Of a DNA stretch of 37,745 nucleotides, positions 1 through 8,959 are shown one piece after another (within the stretch, counting starts at the first letter, position 1; the number at the start of each line of letters is the position of its first letter). A model generated the notes under the pieces. That model saw only the letters and a program-made list of their open reading frames with translations. It was not told where the DNA came from and ran no database searches. A program made the translations under genes and the position numbers. Source of the stretch: an uncultured Prochlorococcus sp. (lineage in GTDB: Bacteria > Cyanobacteriota > Cyanobacteriia > PCC-6307 > Cyanobiaceae). Where the stretch lies: NCBI GenBank assembly GCA_902538515.1, contig CACBFH010000008.1, positions 1 through 37,745 of the forward strand, given 5' to 3'.

Positions 1-522
1 TAGAGAAGCATGAAGCCCATCCTCGATCTCAGTTTTTGTTAATAATTCACTTAATCCATTAACGCCACTCCATAAGAAACAAGGGAAAACTGCCATCTCA
101 GGTGCGAAACTTCTCAGCTCTCTTGCAGCTGTATTTAATAGTGAAATTTGCCCTCCATGTCCATTAATCAATATCAATCTTTTAAAACCCATTTCAGATA
201 ATTGACCTCCGACTTCCTTAATCATTGAGGTTATTAAATTTGAGGAAAGTGAAATTGTCCCCGCAAAACCCTTATGTTCTGGAGAAAAACCAATGTATTG
301 AGTTGGAAGTTTTTTTAACGGAATATCGGCAGAGAATAATTTAAAAACTTCGTCAATGATTTCATCAACAAAAATACTATCTGTAGCAAGAGGCAAATGA
401 GGTCCATGTTGTTCAACAGCACCGAATGGCCAAACCAATGTTGATCTTTTGTTTTTTGCAACACATTCAATTTCTTGCCAATTTAAATATTCAAATTTAT
501 TAGGTATTGGTTTAAAGTTCAT
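1..522 (-). CDS. Creatininase (creatinine amidohydrolase) family protein, 3' part cut off
   Basis: The first 174 codons of a minus-strand gene are present and the C-terminus lies outside the window. The start is the ATG at 520-522. The translation carries the creatininase-family metal-binding signatures: EQHGPHLPLATDS near residues 38-50, a central NGHGG, and DGLHAS near the cut edge. Members are metal-dependent amidohydrolases acting on creatinine, formamide-type substrates or cofactor precursors (the family includes mycofactocin MftE). Its substrate here cannot be told from sequence, and creatinine itself is unlikely in a free-living cyanobacterium. It is divergent from the S1-domain gene across a 66-bp spacer. 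Confidence 0.85.
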   Translation of the reverse strand, partial: MNFKPIPNKFEYLNWQEIECVAKNKRSTLVWPFGAVEQHGPHLPLATDSIFVDEIIDEVFKLFSADIPLKKLPTQYIGFSPEHKGFAGTISLSSNLITSMIKEVGGQLSEMGFKRLILINGHGGQISLLNTAARELRSFAPEMAVFPCFLWSGVNGLSELLTKTEIEDGLHASL

Positions 523-588
523 TAATTTTAATTTTGAGTACTAACATTTAGAGTATGTTAATAATTAATTATTCTTATTTTACCTACA

Positions 589-1791
589 ATGGGAGTCAGT
601 AATAAAAATGCCCAAGACAATACCCAACCACAGGGCAATAAAAAACCTCTTCAGGTACTTCACATAAGCAAGAAAGACACTCAAAAAAAATCTCAAGAAA
701 TAGATATTGATCAAACTAATTCGCAAGAAGAAATTAAAAAAGAAAATATCGCAATCAAACCTCAAATCATTAAACATGATTCAGTACAAGAAATTGAGGA
801 GCTTAATGAAAACACTAAGGATTTTGATATTTCTCAAAAAGACTTAAATATAGCCCTTAATTTTTCTGAGCAAAACACAGATTTTCAATTAGAAAGAACA
901 GTCGATGAATTTGATTTTGATGAAAGTGCTTTTTTGGAGGCTTTAAATGCAAATGAGCCAATTGGGGCTACAGGAGAAACAATTTCAGGTAAGGTTATCG
1001 CAATTGAAAGTGATGGACTATATGTTGACATTGGGGGGAAAGCACCTGGTTATATGCCCAAAAAAGAATGTGGTTTAGGAGTCATAACTAATTTTAAAGA
1101 AAAGTTTTCTATAGGCCTTGAAATGGAAGTTTTAGTTATCAAAGAACAAAATGCAGATGGGATGGTAACAGTGAGCGCTCGGGCATTAATTCTCAGGCAA
1201 AGTTGGGAGAAAGTATCAAGTTCCGCAAAAAATGGAGAATTAATTAACGTTTTAATTAATGGATTTAATAGAGGTGGGCTCACGTGTGATGTAGATGGGT
1301 TAAGAGGATTCATCCCAAGATCTCAACTTGAAGATGGTCAAGATTATCAATCTTTTGTCGGCAAAACTCTAAAAGTAGCGTTTCTTGAGGTGAATCCAGA
1401 ATCCAGAAAACTAGTTCTCTCTGAGAAGAAAGCATCATTAGTATCTAAACTTTCTAGTCTAAAATTAGGTCAATTAATTGAAGGAGAAGTTTTAGCAGTA
1501 AAACCATATGGCTTCTTTATAGATTTAGGTGGAGCTAGTGGACTTCTTCATCAATCCTCACTAACAAATGGATCAATTCGCTCTTTAAGAGAAGTTTTTA
1601 TAGAAGGGGAAATTATAAAAGCTTTAATATCTGAAATTGACCTCGAAAAAGGACGCATTGGTCTCAATACAGCACTCCTAGAAAACTCTGCGGGAGAATT
1701 AATTATTGATAAGCAAAAGGTTATGCGAGAAGCCGCAGAGAGAGCACTAAAAACTAAAGCACTCTTCGATAAAAAAGAACAAGATAAATGA
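589..1791 (+). CDS. rps1b: 30S ribosomal protein S1-like RNA-binding protein (three S1 domains)
   Basis: This 400-residue protein has a charged, low-complexity N-terminal tail (about 1-125) rich in K, E, Q and N, followed by three S1/OB-fold repeats at about 130-200, 217-283 and 294-362. The repeats contain typical strands such as GLYVDIGGKAPGYMPK and GFFIDLGGASGLL. Bacterial S1 usually has four to six repeats, and cyanobacterial and chloroplast S1 proteins have about three. It matches the second cyanobacterial S1 homologue (S1B, formerly called Nbp1). The assignment to the B paralogue, rather than the main S1, rests on family memory and the divergent N-tail. Its last four bases overlap the start of the Tab2 gene (ATGA), which suggests translational coupling. 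Likely role: binding mRNA and helping recruit ribosomes, which matters where Shine-Dalgarno sequences are sparse. Confidence 0.85.
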   Translation: MGVSNKNAQDNTQPQGNKKPLQVLHISKKDTQKKSQEIDIDQTNSQEEIKKENIAIKPQIIKHDSVQEIEELNENTKDFDISQKDLNIALNFSEQNTDFQLERTVDEFDFDESAFLEALNANEPIGATGETISGKVIAIESDGLYVDIGGKAPGYMPKKECGLGVITNFKEKFSIGLEMEVLVIKEQNADGMVTVSARALILRQSWEKVSSSAKNGELINVLINGFNRGGLTCDVDGLRGFIPRSQLEDGQDYQSFVGKTLKVAFLEVNPESRKLVLSEKKASLVSKLSSLKLGQLIEGEVLAVKPYGFFIDLGGASGLLHQSSLTNGSIRSLREVFIEGEIIKALISEIDLEKGRIGLNTALLENSAGELIIDKQKVMREAAERALKTKALFDKKEQDK

Positions 1792-2693
1792 ATTTTAATA
1801 AAGAAATTGATTCGAGTCTTAATTTAAAAATTTCAGATTGGGAATTAGACTTTTACTCAAGACCAATTATCGAATCAAATGGAAAAAAAAGGTGGGAGTT
1901 AATTATTTGCTCTACAAAAAGTTATAAGACAGAAGATATTTTTTTTTGGAGTAAAAAATGCCCCGCCAATGAAGTTAATTCAGTATGGCTTACAAAGGCA
2001 CTAAATGAGGCAATAAGTGAAGCAAGAAAACAAGGGTGGAAGAAACCTTCAAAAGTTCGATTCTGGAGGTCGTCAATGAAATCAATCATTAAGAGATCTC
2101 TGGAGGCCACAAGTATTGAGGCTCTTGTAAGTAGGAGAACTTACGATTTATTAGATAGAATCGAATTCCTTGAAAAAGAGATTTATCCAAAGGAAAAAGG
2201 TTATGTAAGAGGTGTATTAGCTCCTACTTTTACTTCTAAAATGGAAAATCCTCCTCAACCTCTACCTGAAGCAGTAAGGGGTGATGCTTTAACTATGTCT
2301 GAAATATCCATTGGCGAATTAAAATCAGCAGAAGATTGGCCTATGGAATTTGGAGATATTTTCCCAATACAGCAAGATTTAGATGATAATTACTTAGTTC
2401 CAGGATTAAGACTTTTTAGCAGAGATAGATCTTTAGCACTTTCTGCATGGTTTAGTTGTTTAGAACCTATTAAATTAGTCATCAATAAGAACCAACTTAT
2501 ACTTGAAGCTTCAGAAGACGATAAGTGGTTGGTAACTGATCTATCAGAAAAAGATGCAAACATTTTGAGTTCAAAGTTTTTAGAGAATAAAAAAAATTCT
2601 TTTGGCTATCAATTTATTTCCATACAGTCAACGCCATACATCGAAAAATTTGCAGGATTCTGGATCTTGAGAGATATTGAATTAATTTCATAA
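1788..2693 (+). CDS. tab2: Tab2/Atab2 family RNA-binding protein (DUF1092)
   Basis: This 301-residue protein begins with the family hallmark WELDFYSRP at residues 18-26, followed by GKKRWELIIC. The C-terminal half has the family's WFSCLEPIKL segment. In Chlamydomonas, Tab2 binds the psaB mRNA leader and is needed for its translation. In Arabidopsis, ATAB2 acts in photosystem I and II protein synthesis. A similar role in the cyanobacterium is inference. The ATG overlaps the stop of the S1-like gene by 4 bp, and the YfiH gene follows 22 bp downstream, so the three probably form one transcript. The protein is predicted soluble and has no signal peptide or membrane segment. Confidence 0.88.
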   Translation: MNFNKEIDSSLNLKISDWELDFYSRPIIESNGKKRWELIICSTKSYKTEDIFFWSKKCPANEVNSVWLTKALNEAISEARKQGWKKPSKVRFWRSSMKSIIKRSLEATSIEALVSRRTYDLLDRIEFLEKEIYPKEKGYVRGVLAPTFTSKMENPPQPLPEAVRGDALTMSEISIGELKSAEDWPMEFGDIFPIQQDLDDNYLVPGLRLFSRDRSLALSAWFSCLEPIKLVINKNQLILEASEDDKWLVTDLSEKDANILSSKFLENKKNSFGYQFISIQSTPYIEKFAGFWILRDIELIS

Positions 2694-2702
2694 ATCTAGC
2701 TT

Positions 2703-2707
2703 AGGAG
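2703..2707 (+). promoter_or_regulatory. Shine-Dalgarno supporting the ATT start of yfiH
   Basis: AGGAG lies eight bases upstream of the ATT at 2716, in the 22-bp gap after tab2. Many genes in this window lack a visible Shine-Dalgarno, so its placement in front of the only start compatible with the full YfiH domain is informative. Confidence 0.5.
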
Positions 2708-2715
2708 CAGGAACT

Positions 2716-3498
2716 ATTCCATACAAAGAAATATATTTCTCAAAAGCTGAAATTTTCATTCAGAATAAAAAATTTGAGTATTATTCATCACCTATCCTTA
2801 GTCAAAATAATTTCAAACATGCATTTTTTACAAAGTCAAGCTCTGAGGAATTTCTTCAATTATTAGGGAATCACTTTAATGAAAATTACATAAACTGTGT
2901 TTCCAATCAAATTCACAGTAACTTGATATTGTTTGGATCACATTTGGAAGAAGGGATTAAGACTGATGCAGATGGTCTTGTTGGTAATAAATGCAATCAA
3001 AATTTATGGGTTTACACAGCTGATTGTATGCCAATATTTTTTGCAGATAAAACGACAAGAAATGTAGCTACCTTGCATTGTGGAAGAAAAGGTTTAGAAA
3101 AAAAAATAATAAGAAATCTGGTTAAAATTTTCGATAATTTAGGAACATCTAAAGATAACTTACTTGTTGCAATAGGACCAGCGATTTCGAAGGAACATTA
3201 TCTAGTTGATAAAATGACACTCAAAGAATTTTACAGAAAGGCCGAAAACAAAAACATAACTGTCAATTTGACTAAAGCTGAAAAAGATTTTTCTTTCAGT
3301 GATTCAAATCACTTCAAAGAGAAAAAATTAAATCAACTTGATCTTAAAAGATCAGCTTATAGACAACTTTTAAATGAGAACATTCCCAGTACAAATGTAG
3401 ACATCTCAAATTTATGCACATACAAGTTAAAAAATGAATTTAATTCCTGGAGAAGGAGCAAAACATTCTCTAGGCAATGGAATTTTATTTGCTCATAG
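2716..3498 (+). CDS. yfiH: YfiH/LACC1 family (laccase-domain) purine nucleoside phosphorylase-like enzyme, ATT start
   Basis: The reading frame opens at 2686 and has no ATG, GTG or TTG before 2923. Starting at the TTG at 2923 would remove the conserved Q-x-H motif (QIH). Starting at ATT 2716, eight bases after an AGGAG at 2703-2707, gives 260 residues, a normal family length. It also gives H67, C104 (TADCMP) and H121 (ATLHCG) with the spacing of the E. coli YfiH zinc/active-site triad. The N-terminal HAFFTK and C-terminal CTYKLKNEF/SWRR motifs also fit. Family members were named polyphenol oxidases; bacterial and human LACC1 homologues act on purine nucleosides (phosphorolysis, deamination) and methylthioadenosine. 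The gene follows tab2 closely and is convergent with the small exported protein gene. The function is confident at family level; the start codon is inferred. Confidence 0.8.
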   Translation: MPYKEIYFSKAEIFIQNKKFEYYSSPILSQNNFKHAFFTKSSSEEFLQLLGNHFNENYINCVSNQIHSNLILFGSHLEEGIKTDADGLVGNKCNQNLWVYTADCMPIFFADKTTRNVATLHCGRKGLEKKIIRNLVKIFDNLGTSKDNLLVAIGPAISKEHYLVDKMTLKEFYRKAENKNITVNLTKAEKDFSFSDSNHFKEKKLNQLDLKRSAYRQLLNENIPSTNVDISNLCTYKLKNEFNSWRRSKTFSRQWNFICS

Positions 3499-3504
3499 GG
3501 ATAG

Positions 3505-3855
3505 TTAACTTGGACAAATTTCACTAGTTAGGTCTTTAGAGAATAATAATTCGGTCATTTCCTTAGTACCTTTAATATTAAAAACTTTGGCTAGTAAAAC
3601 ATTCTCTTTGAAACCAAAAGGTTTTATTTTCACTTTGCTTCCCCTTGGGAATTCACTCTTAAGTAAATTAGTTGCTTCAAGCTCATCATTTTCATTTACA
3701 TCTACACAAAATAGTCCAATCGTTAAATTCCTATTTTGATCCCCCACCAAAATGGTATTTGAACTTTTAATTTGAAGAATTTCGGCCGAGTTAACTATTA
3801 CAGGATTAAGAACAATCAAGCATACTATAATTAAAATTTTTGATAATTTTTTCAA
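3505..3855 (-). CDS. Small exported protein, staphylococcal-nuclease-like fold (picocyanobacterial hypothetical)
   Basis: This 116-residue protein has an N-terminal signal peptide: a hydrophobic run at about 7-19, then VNSA with likely cleavage near residue 24. A roughly 90-residue mature part follows. The mature sequence (ILVGDQNRNLTIGL, CVDVNE, GSKVKIKPFG) resembles the beta-barrel half of thermonuclease-like proteins that I recall from marine Synechococcus. The catalytic arginines and glutamate of a working nuclease are not evident, so nuclease activity should not be assumed. It sits downstream of ilvB on the same strand and faces the yfiH gene tail-to-tail, 6 bp apart. Confidence 0.6.
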   Translation of the reverse strand: MKKLSKILIIVCLIVLNPVIVNSAEILQIKSSNTILVGDQNRNLTIGLFCVDVNENDELEATNLLKSEFPRGSKVKIKPFGFKENVLLAKVFNIKGTKEMTELLFSKDLTSEICPS

Positions 3856-3920
3856 TTCAAAAATATCTATGATTTTAAATTATCTTAAAGTTAATTTTTT
3901 AAAATGAGGAATTTAAAAAA

Positions 3921-5684
3921 TTAGTCTTCACAATTAACATATCCAACCATTTGAGCATTACTTTTACCAGGAGGAACCATTGGATAACAATTTTCACCTC
4001 TTCTGACAAGGATATTAATCAAGGCAGGGCCGTCATGATCAAGCGCATTTTTAAATTCATTCTGTAATTGTTTTCTGTCAGAAATTAAGTATCCTTTAAC
4101 TCCAAAAGACTCCGCAAGTTTTACAAAATCAGGTTCACCACAACTCATATCAGAGGAAGAATATCTTTCATCATAGAAACTTTCCTGCCATTGTCTTACC
4201 ATCCCTTGCCAGCGATTATTAATAATAATCAATTTCACCTTTATACCATATTGGGATAAAGTTCCTAATTCTTGAATATTCATTAAGACACTTGCATCTC
4301 CTGCAATACAAATTACATCTGAATTAGGTAAGGCAGCTTTGACTCCAATTGCCGCTGGCAATCCAAAACCCATAGTTCCTAAGCCTGCACTACTAATCCA
4401 TTTTCTTGGAGAATTCCTAAGATATTGAGCAGCCCACATCTGATGTTGTCCAACATCTGTAGTTACATAAGCTTCTGGTGAAAGTTCCCTCACTTTTAAA
4501 AGAACTTCCTGTGGATAAATTTCTCCTTCTTTAGGCGGGTCATATAAAGGGTGTTTATTTTTCCAAAAATCAATTTTTTCTAACCAGTTTTTCGTCTGAC
4601 AATTAAATTTGGTTTTCAGAGAATGTTCATTAATTTTGAGAACAGCTTTTGAAACATCAGAGACAATTGCAACATCTACACGTCTATTTTTATTAACTTC
4701 TGCTGGGTCGATATCTATATGAATTACCTTTGCATTAGGTGCAAAAGTATCTAATTTTCCTGTTACCCTATCATCGAATCTAGCTCCAATAGCAATTAAA
4801 AGATCGCATTCTGTAACAGCAAAATTTGCGTAAGCAGTTCCGTGCATTCCTAACATCCCTACTGATAAATTATCTTTTTCATCAAAAGCTCCCTTCCCCA
4901 TTAAAGTTGTAGTAACTGGTATTTGATAATTCTTTGCCAAAGTTTTTATTTCATCATGAGCCCCTGAAGAAATTGCCCCACCTCCTACATATAGAAGAGG
5001 TCTTTCAGAATCTTCAATTAATTTAATTGCTTTATTGATATCGCAATCATTAATTTCTCCATTCCTTTTAAATCCTTTAGGAATAATCTCGCCAGGCAAA
5101 ACTCTTTGGTAATTAAAGAACTCCTGACCTACATCTTTGGGTATATCAATTAAAACAGGACCCGGTCTTCCAGATGAGGCTATAAAAAAAGCTTCAGAAA
5201 CTACTTTCGCGATATCCAAAGGATCTCTTATTACCCATGAATGTTTCACAATTGGAAGTGTTATGCCAAAAATATCAGTTTCTTGAAAAGCGTCTGTCCC
5301 TATAGCAGGTCTGGGGACTTGACCTGTAACTACAACTAGGGGTACTGAATCCATTTGCGCAGTGGCAATTCCAGTTACCAAATTTGTTGCACCTGGGCCT
5401 GAGGTCCCAAAACATACTCCTACTTTTCCAGTAGATCTTGCATATCCATCAGCCGCATGTGAACCACCTTGTTCATGCCTAACCATATAATGTTTTAACC
5501 AACCATCTTGTTCTGCCTTATGAACAGCGTCATATATTGGTAGTATGGCTCCCCCAGGATATCCAAATATAACTTTTACTCCATGAATTTTTAAAGAATC
5601 CATTAGTGCATCTGCACCAGTTATCCAAACTGGATTATCATTTTTTGAACTACTTTTTGAAAAGGTTCTCGATGTAAGGGTCAC
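3921..5684 (-). CDS. ilvB: Acetolactate synthase large (catalytic) subunit
   Basis: This 587-residue ThDP enzyme condenses two pyruvates to acetolactate, or pyruvate plus 2-oxobutyrate to acetohydroxybutyrate. It is the committed step of valine, leucine and isoleucine synthesis in the cytoplasm. The ThDP-activating glutamate lies in [16 protein letters not shown]. The central FAD domain and the C-terminal ThDP-Mg motif ([12 protein letters not shown] through [10 protein letters not shown]) are intact. Length and domain order match the catalytic subunit. The regulatory small subunit (ilvH) is not in this window. The start at 5682-5684 gives an N-terminus of about 15 residues before the first conserved block. 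It lies downstream of hemH on the same strand, but 136 bp away with a possible terminator between. Confidence 0.96.
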   Translation of the reverse strand: MTLTSRTFSKSSSKNDNPVWITGADALMDSLKIHGVKVIFGYPGGAILPIYDAVHKAEQDGWLKHYMVRHEQGGSHAADGYARSTGKVGVCFGTSGPGATNLVTGIATAQMDSVPLVVVTGQVPRPAIGTDAFQETDIFGITLPIVKHSWVIRDPLDIAKVVSEAFFIASSGRPGPVLIDIPKDVGQEFFNYQRVLPGEIIPKGFKRNGEINDCDINKAIKLIEDSERPLLYVGGGAISSGAHDEIKTLAKNYQIPVTTTLMGKGAFDEKDNLSVGMLGMHGTAYANFAVTECDLLIAIGARFDDRVTGKLDTFAPNAKVIHIDIDPAEVNKNRRVDVAIVSDVSKAVLKINEHSLKTKFNCQTKNWLEKIDFWKNKHPLYDPPKEGEIYPQEVLLKVRELSPEAYVTTDVGQHQMWAAQYLRNSPRKWISSAGLGTMGFGLPAAIGVKAALPNSDVICIAGDASVLMNIQELGTLSQYGIKVKLIIINNRWQGMVRQWQESFYDERYSSSDMSCGEPDFVKLAESFGVKGYLISDRKQLQNEFKNALDHDGPALINILVRRGENCYPMVPPGKSNAQMVGYVNCED

Positions 5685-5797
5685 TAAAGAAATTCAGTAT
5701 TTACTATAAATATTAAACTTAATTAAATACTTTTGCCTCATTTAGAAATGTAATGTCAGAAATATATTCAACATAATCTTTCCATAAATTAAAAATT

Positions 5798-5818
5798 ATC
5801 AATTAAATTTCAATTGAT
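5798..5818 (-). terminator. Possible weak hairpin terminator after hemH
   Basis: Just downstream of the hemH stop, a 7-bp inverted repeat (ATCAATT / AATTGAT) with a 7-nt loop is followed on the minus strand by an AATTTTTAATTT tract. The stem has only one G-C pair, so it would be a weak terminator. Confidence 0.3.
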
Positions 5819-5820
5819 CT

Positions 5821-6996
5821 TTATAAAATTCCTAATTTATGTAAAGGTCCAGAGCCTGAAATAAGTTCAATAAAAAGAACAAGGAAAATAACCATTGCAA
5901 CCCTTCCGTTCCACACTTCTGAACTATTATTCCAACCCCATTGCCACTTCTCTTGGGGGTAAAGTTTAACTTTTTCAGGCAACTGTGAAGCCTCCTCTAT
6001 ATTAACGAGAGGTCCTTCTAAACAGGAAATCACTAGATCACTAAGGCCTTCTATAAAAGTAGGATGAGTATTTAAAGCCTTAACTCTCCGAAAGTTTTTT
6101 ATCCCAGCCTTTACAGCAATTTCTTTATATTCAATATCAATTTCTTGCAATGTTTCGATATGCTCTCCAACGAAACTTATAGGGACCACAATCAGATCAT
6201 TAACATTTGACTTTCCAAGATCAGCTAACACTTCTTCTGTATAAGGCTTCAACCATTCAACAGGACCAACTCTACTTTGATAAGAAAGTGTATGAGGGTT
6301 ACTATGCCCTAAACATTTTTCCAGTTCATTTATAATTAATAAAGAACAATCTTCAATTTGTTGTTTGTAAGGATCTCCAGCTTCCTCCACGTAACTCTTA
6401 GGAACTCCATGAGCAGTAAAAAATATATGAGCTTTTGAAGGTGATTCACAAAGTGAAATTTGTTCAGAAATTAATTCGACCATAGACTTTAAATAACCTG
6501 ATTGACTGAACCAACTCCTTACACATCTCATTGGAACCTTATTAAATTCATCATCAGAATCTCGCAATTTTTTTAATTCCCTAAAGCTCGAGCCACTTGT
6601 ACTAATCGAAAAATGTGGATACAAAGGTATTACAACAACTTGATCTATGCCATCTGCTTTCATATCAGCAATTGCTGATTCGGTAAAAGGATGCCAATAC
6701 CTCATAGCGATGTAGGTAGTAGCATTAAACCCCTTATTCCTTAATTTAGATTGTAATTCTCTTGCTTGTTGTTCAGTTATCCTTCTGATAGGTGAACCTC
6801 CACCTATAGAGAGATAGGCTTGTTGTGAAGTAGTACTCCTTAGAGTGCTAATTAACCAAGCTAGGGGCTTTTGAAAAACAGGGAAAGGAGTCCTGATAAT
6901 TTCTGGATCAGAAAAAAGATTGTATAAGAATGGGCCTACATCAGTAATGCGTTCAGGCCCCCCTAAATTCATTAGTAAGACGCCTATTTTATCCAT
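5821..6996 (-). CDS. hemH: Ferrochelatase with C-terminal chlorophyll a/b-binding-like helix
   Basis: This 391-residue protein inserts Fe2+ into protoporphyrin IX, the last step of haem synthesis. The catalytic domain fills about residues 1-330, with the [11 protein letters not shown] start, the FTAHGVP active-site histidine region, and the [14 protein letters not shown] segment. The last 40 residues add a membrane helix with the chlorophyll-binding signature EVWNGRVAM (ExxNGRxAM type). This extension is characteristic of cyanobacterial and type I plastid ferrochelatases and is linked to thylakoid location, dimerisation and regulation of activity. The start is the ATG at 6994-6996, giving [15 protein letters not shown]. 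It is divergent from the recombinase gene across 65 bp. Confidence 0.97.
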   Translation of the reverse strand: MDKIGVLLMNLGGPERITDVGPFLYNLFSDPEIIRTPFPVFQKPLAWLISTLRSTTSQQAYLSIGGGSPIRRITEQQARELQSKLRNKGFNATTYIAMRYWHPFTESAIADMKADGIDQVVVIPLYPHFSISTSGSSFRELKKLRDSDDEFNKVPMRCVRSWFSQSGYLKSMVELISEQISLCESPSKAHIFFTAHGVPKSYVEEAGDPYKQQIEDCSLLIINELEKCLGHSNPHTLSYQSRVGPVEWLKPYTEEVLADLGKSNVNDLIVVPISFVGEHIETLQEIDIEYKEIAVKAGIKNFRRVKALNTHPTFIEGLSDLVISCLEGPLVNIEEASQLPEKVKLYPQEKWQWGWNNSSEVWNGRVAMVIFLVLFIELISGSGPLHKLGIL

Positions 6997-7061
6997 CTAA
7001 AATTTATGGAGATTGAAAAGCAACATTAAAAACGTCATTATATGGTCAATTATATAAGTAA

Positions 7062-8222
7062 ATGAACTTAATTCAGGAAATTAATAATGTCAATGATAAA
7101 TTTGCTACTCAAGGCAGCAAGCTAAAAATTGAGAAAAGAGGGGATAAATTAAATATTCGTGGTTCACTACCATCCAAAGAAGATAACAATAACTTTAAAA
7201 TTCAAAGAATATCTCTAGGTTTAAAGGCTGATATTTCTGGATTAGAGGAGGCCAAAAAAAAATTACAATTAATCAATTTGCAATTGGAATTGAATCAGTT
7301 TGATTGGATAAATTGGATAGCCAAATCTTATAAACAGGAAACAAAAGATGGTTTTGAATTCCCAAAAAGAATAATTCAATTTGAGGAATTTTTTTTTAAA
7401 GAAAATAAAAGTGATTTTCGAACTAGCACTAGAAAAACTACTTGGAGAAGTTCTTACAAACCATATATCAAAAGAATCTTAAATATTTATAATGACATTG
7501 AGAATGAAGCTTTAGAAAAAATATTTCAAAAAACACTTGAAAGTTATAAGGAAGGTACCAGAAGTAGAAAACAATGCGCTACTTCTTTAAGTGTTTTGGC
7601 TAAGTTTTTGGACATTAAACTTCCAGATGATTGGAAGTTAAATTCTAGAGGATATGGTCTGAACAAAGCAGGATTTAGGGATCTACCTAAAGACGAATTA
7701 ATAGAGAAACTGTGGGAGACGATACCAAACAAGTCTTGGAAATTTGTTTTTGGTCTGATGGCTACATATGGATTAAGGAATCATGAAGTATTTTTTTGTG
7801 ATTTAAGTTCTCTTAGTAATTATGGGGACAAAATTATTAGAGTTTTACCTACGACTAAAACTGGGGAACATCAAGTTTGGCCATTTCATCCTGAATGGGT
7901 GGAAAAGTTCGAATTATCAAAACTTGGTGAGAATCCAGAACTTCTACCAAATATTAATAGAGACCTTAAAATTACAACCTTACAGAATATTGGGAAAAAA
8001 ATTACAGATCAGTTTAAGCGTTACTCTTTAGAAATAAAACCTTATGATCTGAGGCATGCTTGGGCAGTTAGAACAATTTTTTATGATTTACCTGATACTG
8101 TGGCTGCTAGAATGATGGGACATTCGGTTAGTTTACATACTCAAACTTATCACCACTGGATTACTAAAAGAGATCAACAACAAGCAGTAAATAATGCACT
8201 TTTAAAAGTTAAAAAGAGTTAA
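7062..8222 (+). CDS. Orphan tyrosine recombinase (phage-integrase family)
   Basis: This 386-residue site-specific recombinase appears complete. An N-terminal arm-type DNA-binding region lies at about 20-75 (LNIRGSLPS ... RISLGL), a core-binding helical domain at about 80-200, and the catalytic domain at about 205-370. Catalytic residues visible are R239 (YGLRNHE), K266 (TKTG), R331-H332 in YDLRH, H354 (MGH) and nucleophile Y363, nine residues after H354 as usual. The only departure is Y328 where many family members have His. No excisionase, attachment-site repeat, tRNA or phage gene is nearby, so it does not look like part of a recent integrated element. Its substrate is unknown; XerC/D-like or resident-integrase roles are possible. 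Confidence 0.85.
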   Translation: MNLIQEINNVNDKFATQGSKLKIEKRGDKLNIRGSLPSKEDNNNFKIQRISLGLKADISGLEEAKKKLQLINLQLELNQFDWINWIAKSYKQETKDGFEFPKRIIQFEEFFFKENKSDFRTSTRKTTWRSSYKPYIKRILNIYNDIENEALEKIFQKTLESYKEGTRSRKQCATSLSVLAKFLDIKLPDDWKLNSRGYGLNKAGFRDLPKDELIEKLWETIPNKSWKFVFGLMATYGLRNHEVFFCDLSSLSNYGDKIIRVLPTTKTGEHQVWPFHPEWVEKFELSKLGENPELLPNINRDLKITTLQNIGKKITDQFKRYSLEIKPYDLRHAWAVRTIFYDLPDTVAARMMGHSVSLHTQTYHHWITKRDQQQAVNNALLKVKKS

Positions 8223-8257
8223 AGATACTTAAAGATTTATAATAATTAAATAAAAAT

Positions 8258-8262
8258 AAGGA
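8258..8262 (+). promoter_or_regulatory. Candidate ribosome binding site of cobO
   Basis: AAGGA ends four bases before the ATG at 8267. The spacing is short but it supports this start. Confidence 0.35.
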
Positions 8263-8266
8263 TTAT

Positions 8267-8959
8267 ATGCAAGAAAAACTTTCATCTTCCGAGAAAATAT
8301 TTAACCTCGATGATCAAGCAAATAAACTTGGAATGGGAGGGAAATTATCACCGGATAGCGATGAAAGCTCATATAAAAAAAGAATGCAGCAAAGAAAAGA
8401 TATTCAAGACGAAAGACTACAAATTAGAAAAACAAAAAAAGGGTTATTGATTGTTTTTACAGGAAATGGCAAGGGCAAGACAACTGCATCTTTAGGTATG
8501 GCTTTAAGAACGATAGGGCATGGCTATAAAGTAGCAATTATTCAATTTATCAAAGGAGGCTGGACCACTGGAGAAGAAAAAGCACTTAAAAACTTGTCTA
8601 CAAACATATCTTGGCATTCATTAGGAGAGGGATTTACTTGGGAAACCCAAGACAGAATAAGAGATGAAAAATTAGTTCAAGAAGCGTGGCAACTAGCCAA
8701 AAAATACATCCAAAACGAATCTTATAAACTTATCATTCTTGATGAAATTAATATTGCGACAAAACTTGGTTATCTTGCACCCGAAAAAATAATCACATTT
8801 TTAAAAAGCTTAAATAACAGAAAAAATCATATTATTTTAACTGGAAGGGGAGCATCTGATTCAATTATCAATTACGCTGATTTAGTTACAGAAATGAAAC
8901 TAATAAGACATCCATTTAAAGAGCAAGGAATAAAAGCACAAAAGTGTGTTGAATTTTAG
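8267..8959 (+). CDS. cobO: Cob(I)alamin adenosyltransferase, CobO/BtuR type
   Basis: This 230-residue protein transfers the adenosyl group of ATP to reduced corrinoid, giving adenosylcobalamin or adenosylcobinamide. A charged N-terminal extension (about 1-55) precedes the Walker A motif GNGKGKTT at 66-73. The family segments IIQFIKGGW, the Walker B LIILDEINIA and ILTGRGAS follow. Length and motif order fit CobA/CobO rather than the PduO or EutT types. It stands apart from the other cobalamin genes seen here (cobK at 25 kb), as is usual where this pathway is dispersed. I see no cobalamin riboswitch in front of it. Confidence 0.95.
   Translation: MQEKLSSSEKIFNLDDQANKLGMGGKLSPDSDESSYKKRMQQRKDIQDERLQIRKTKKGLLIVFTGNGKGKTTASLGMALRTIGHGYKVAIIQFIKGGWTTGEEKALKNLSTNISWHSLGEGFTWETQDRIRDEKLVQEAWQLAKKYIQNESYKLIILDEINIATKLGYLAPEKIITFLKSLNNRKNHIILTGRGASDSIINYADLVTEMKLIRHPFKEQGIKAQKCVEF

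Noticed and set aside
542..560. TAACAT / ATGTTA inverted repeat between creatininase and the S1-like gene as an operator
   Set aside because: A 6-bp A/T-rich repeat with a 7-nt spacer is expected by chance in this composition, and nothing else supports a binding site.
2923..3498. Shorter YfiH reading frame starting at TTG 2923
   Set aside because: It removes the conserved Q-x-H active-site histidine and the HAFFTK motif, which are clearly encoded just upstream in the same frame.
7062..8222. Prophage or genomic island marked by the integrase
   Set aside because: No phage, toxin, tRNA or repeat sequence surrounds it, and its base composition resembles the core neighbours.
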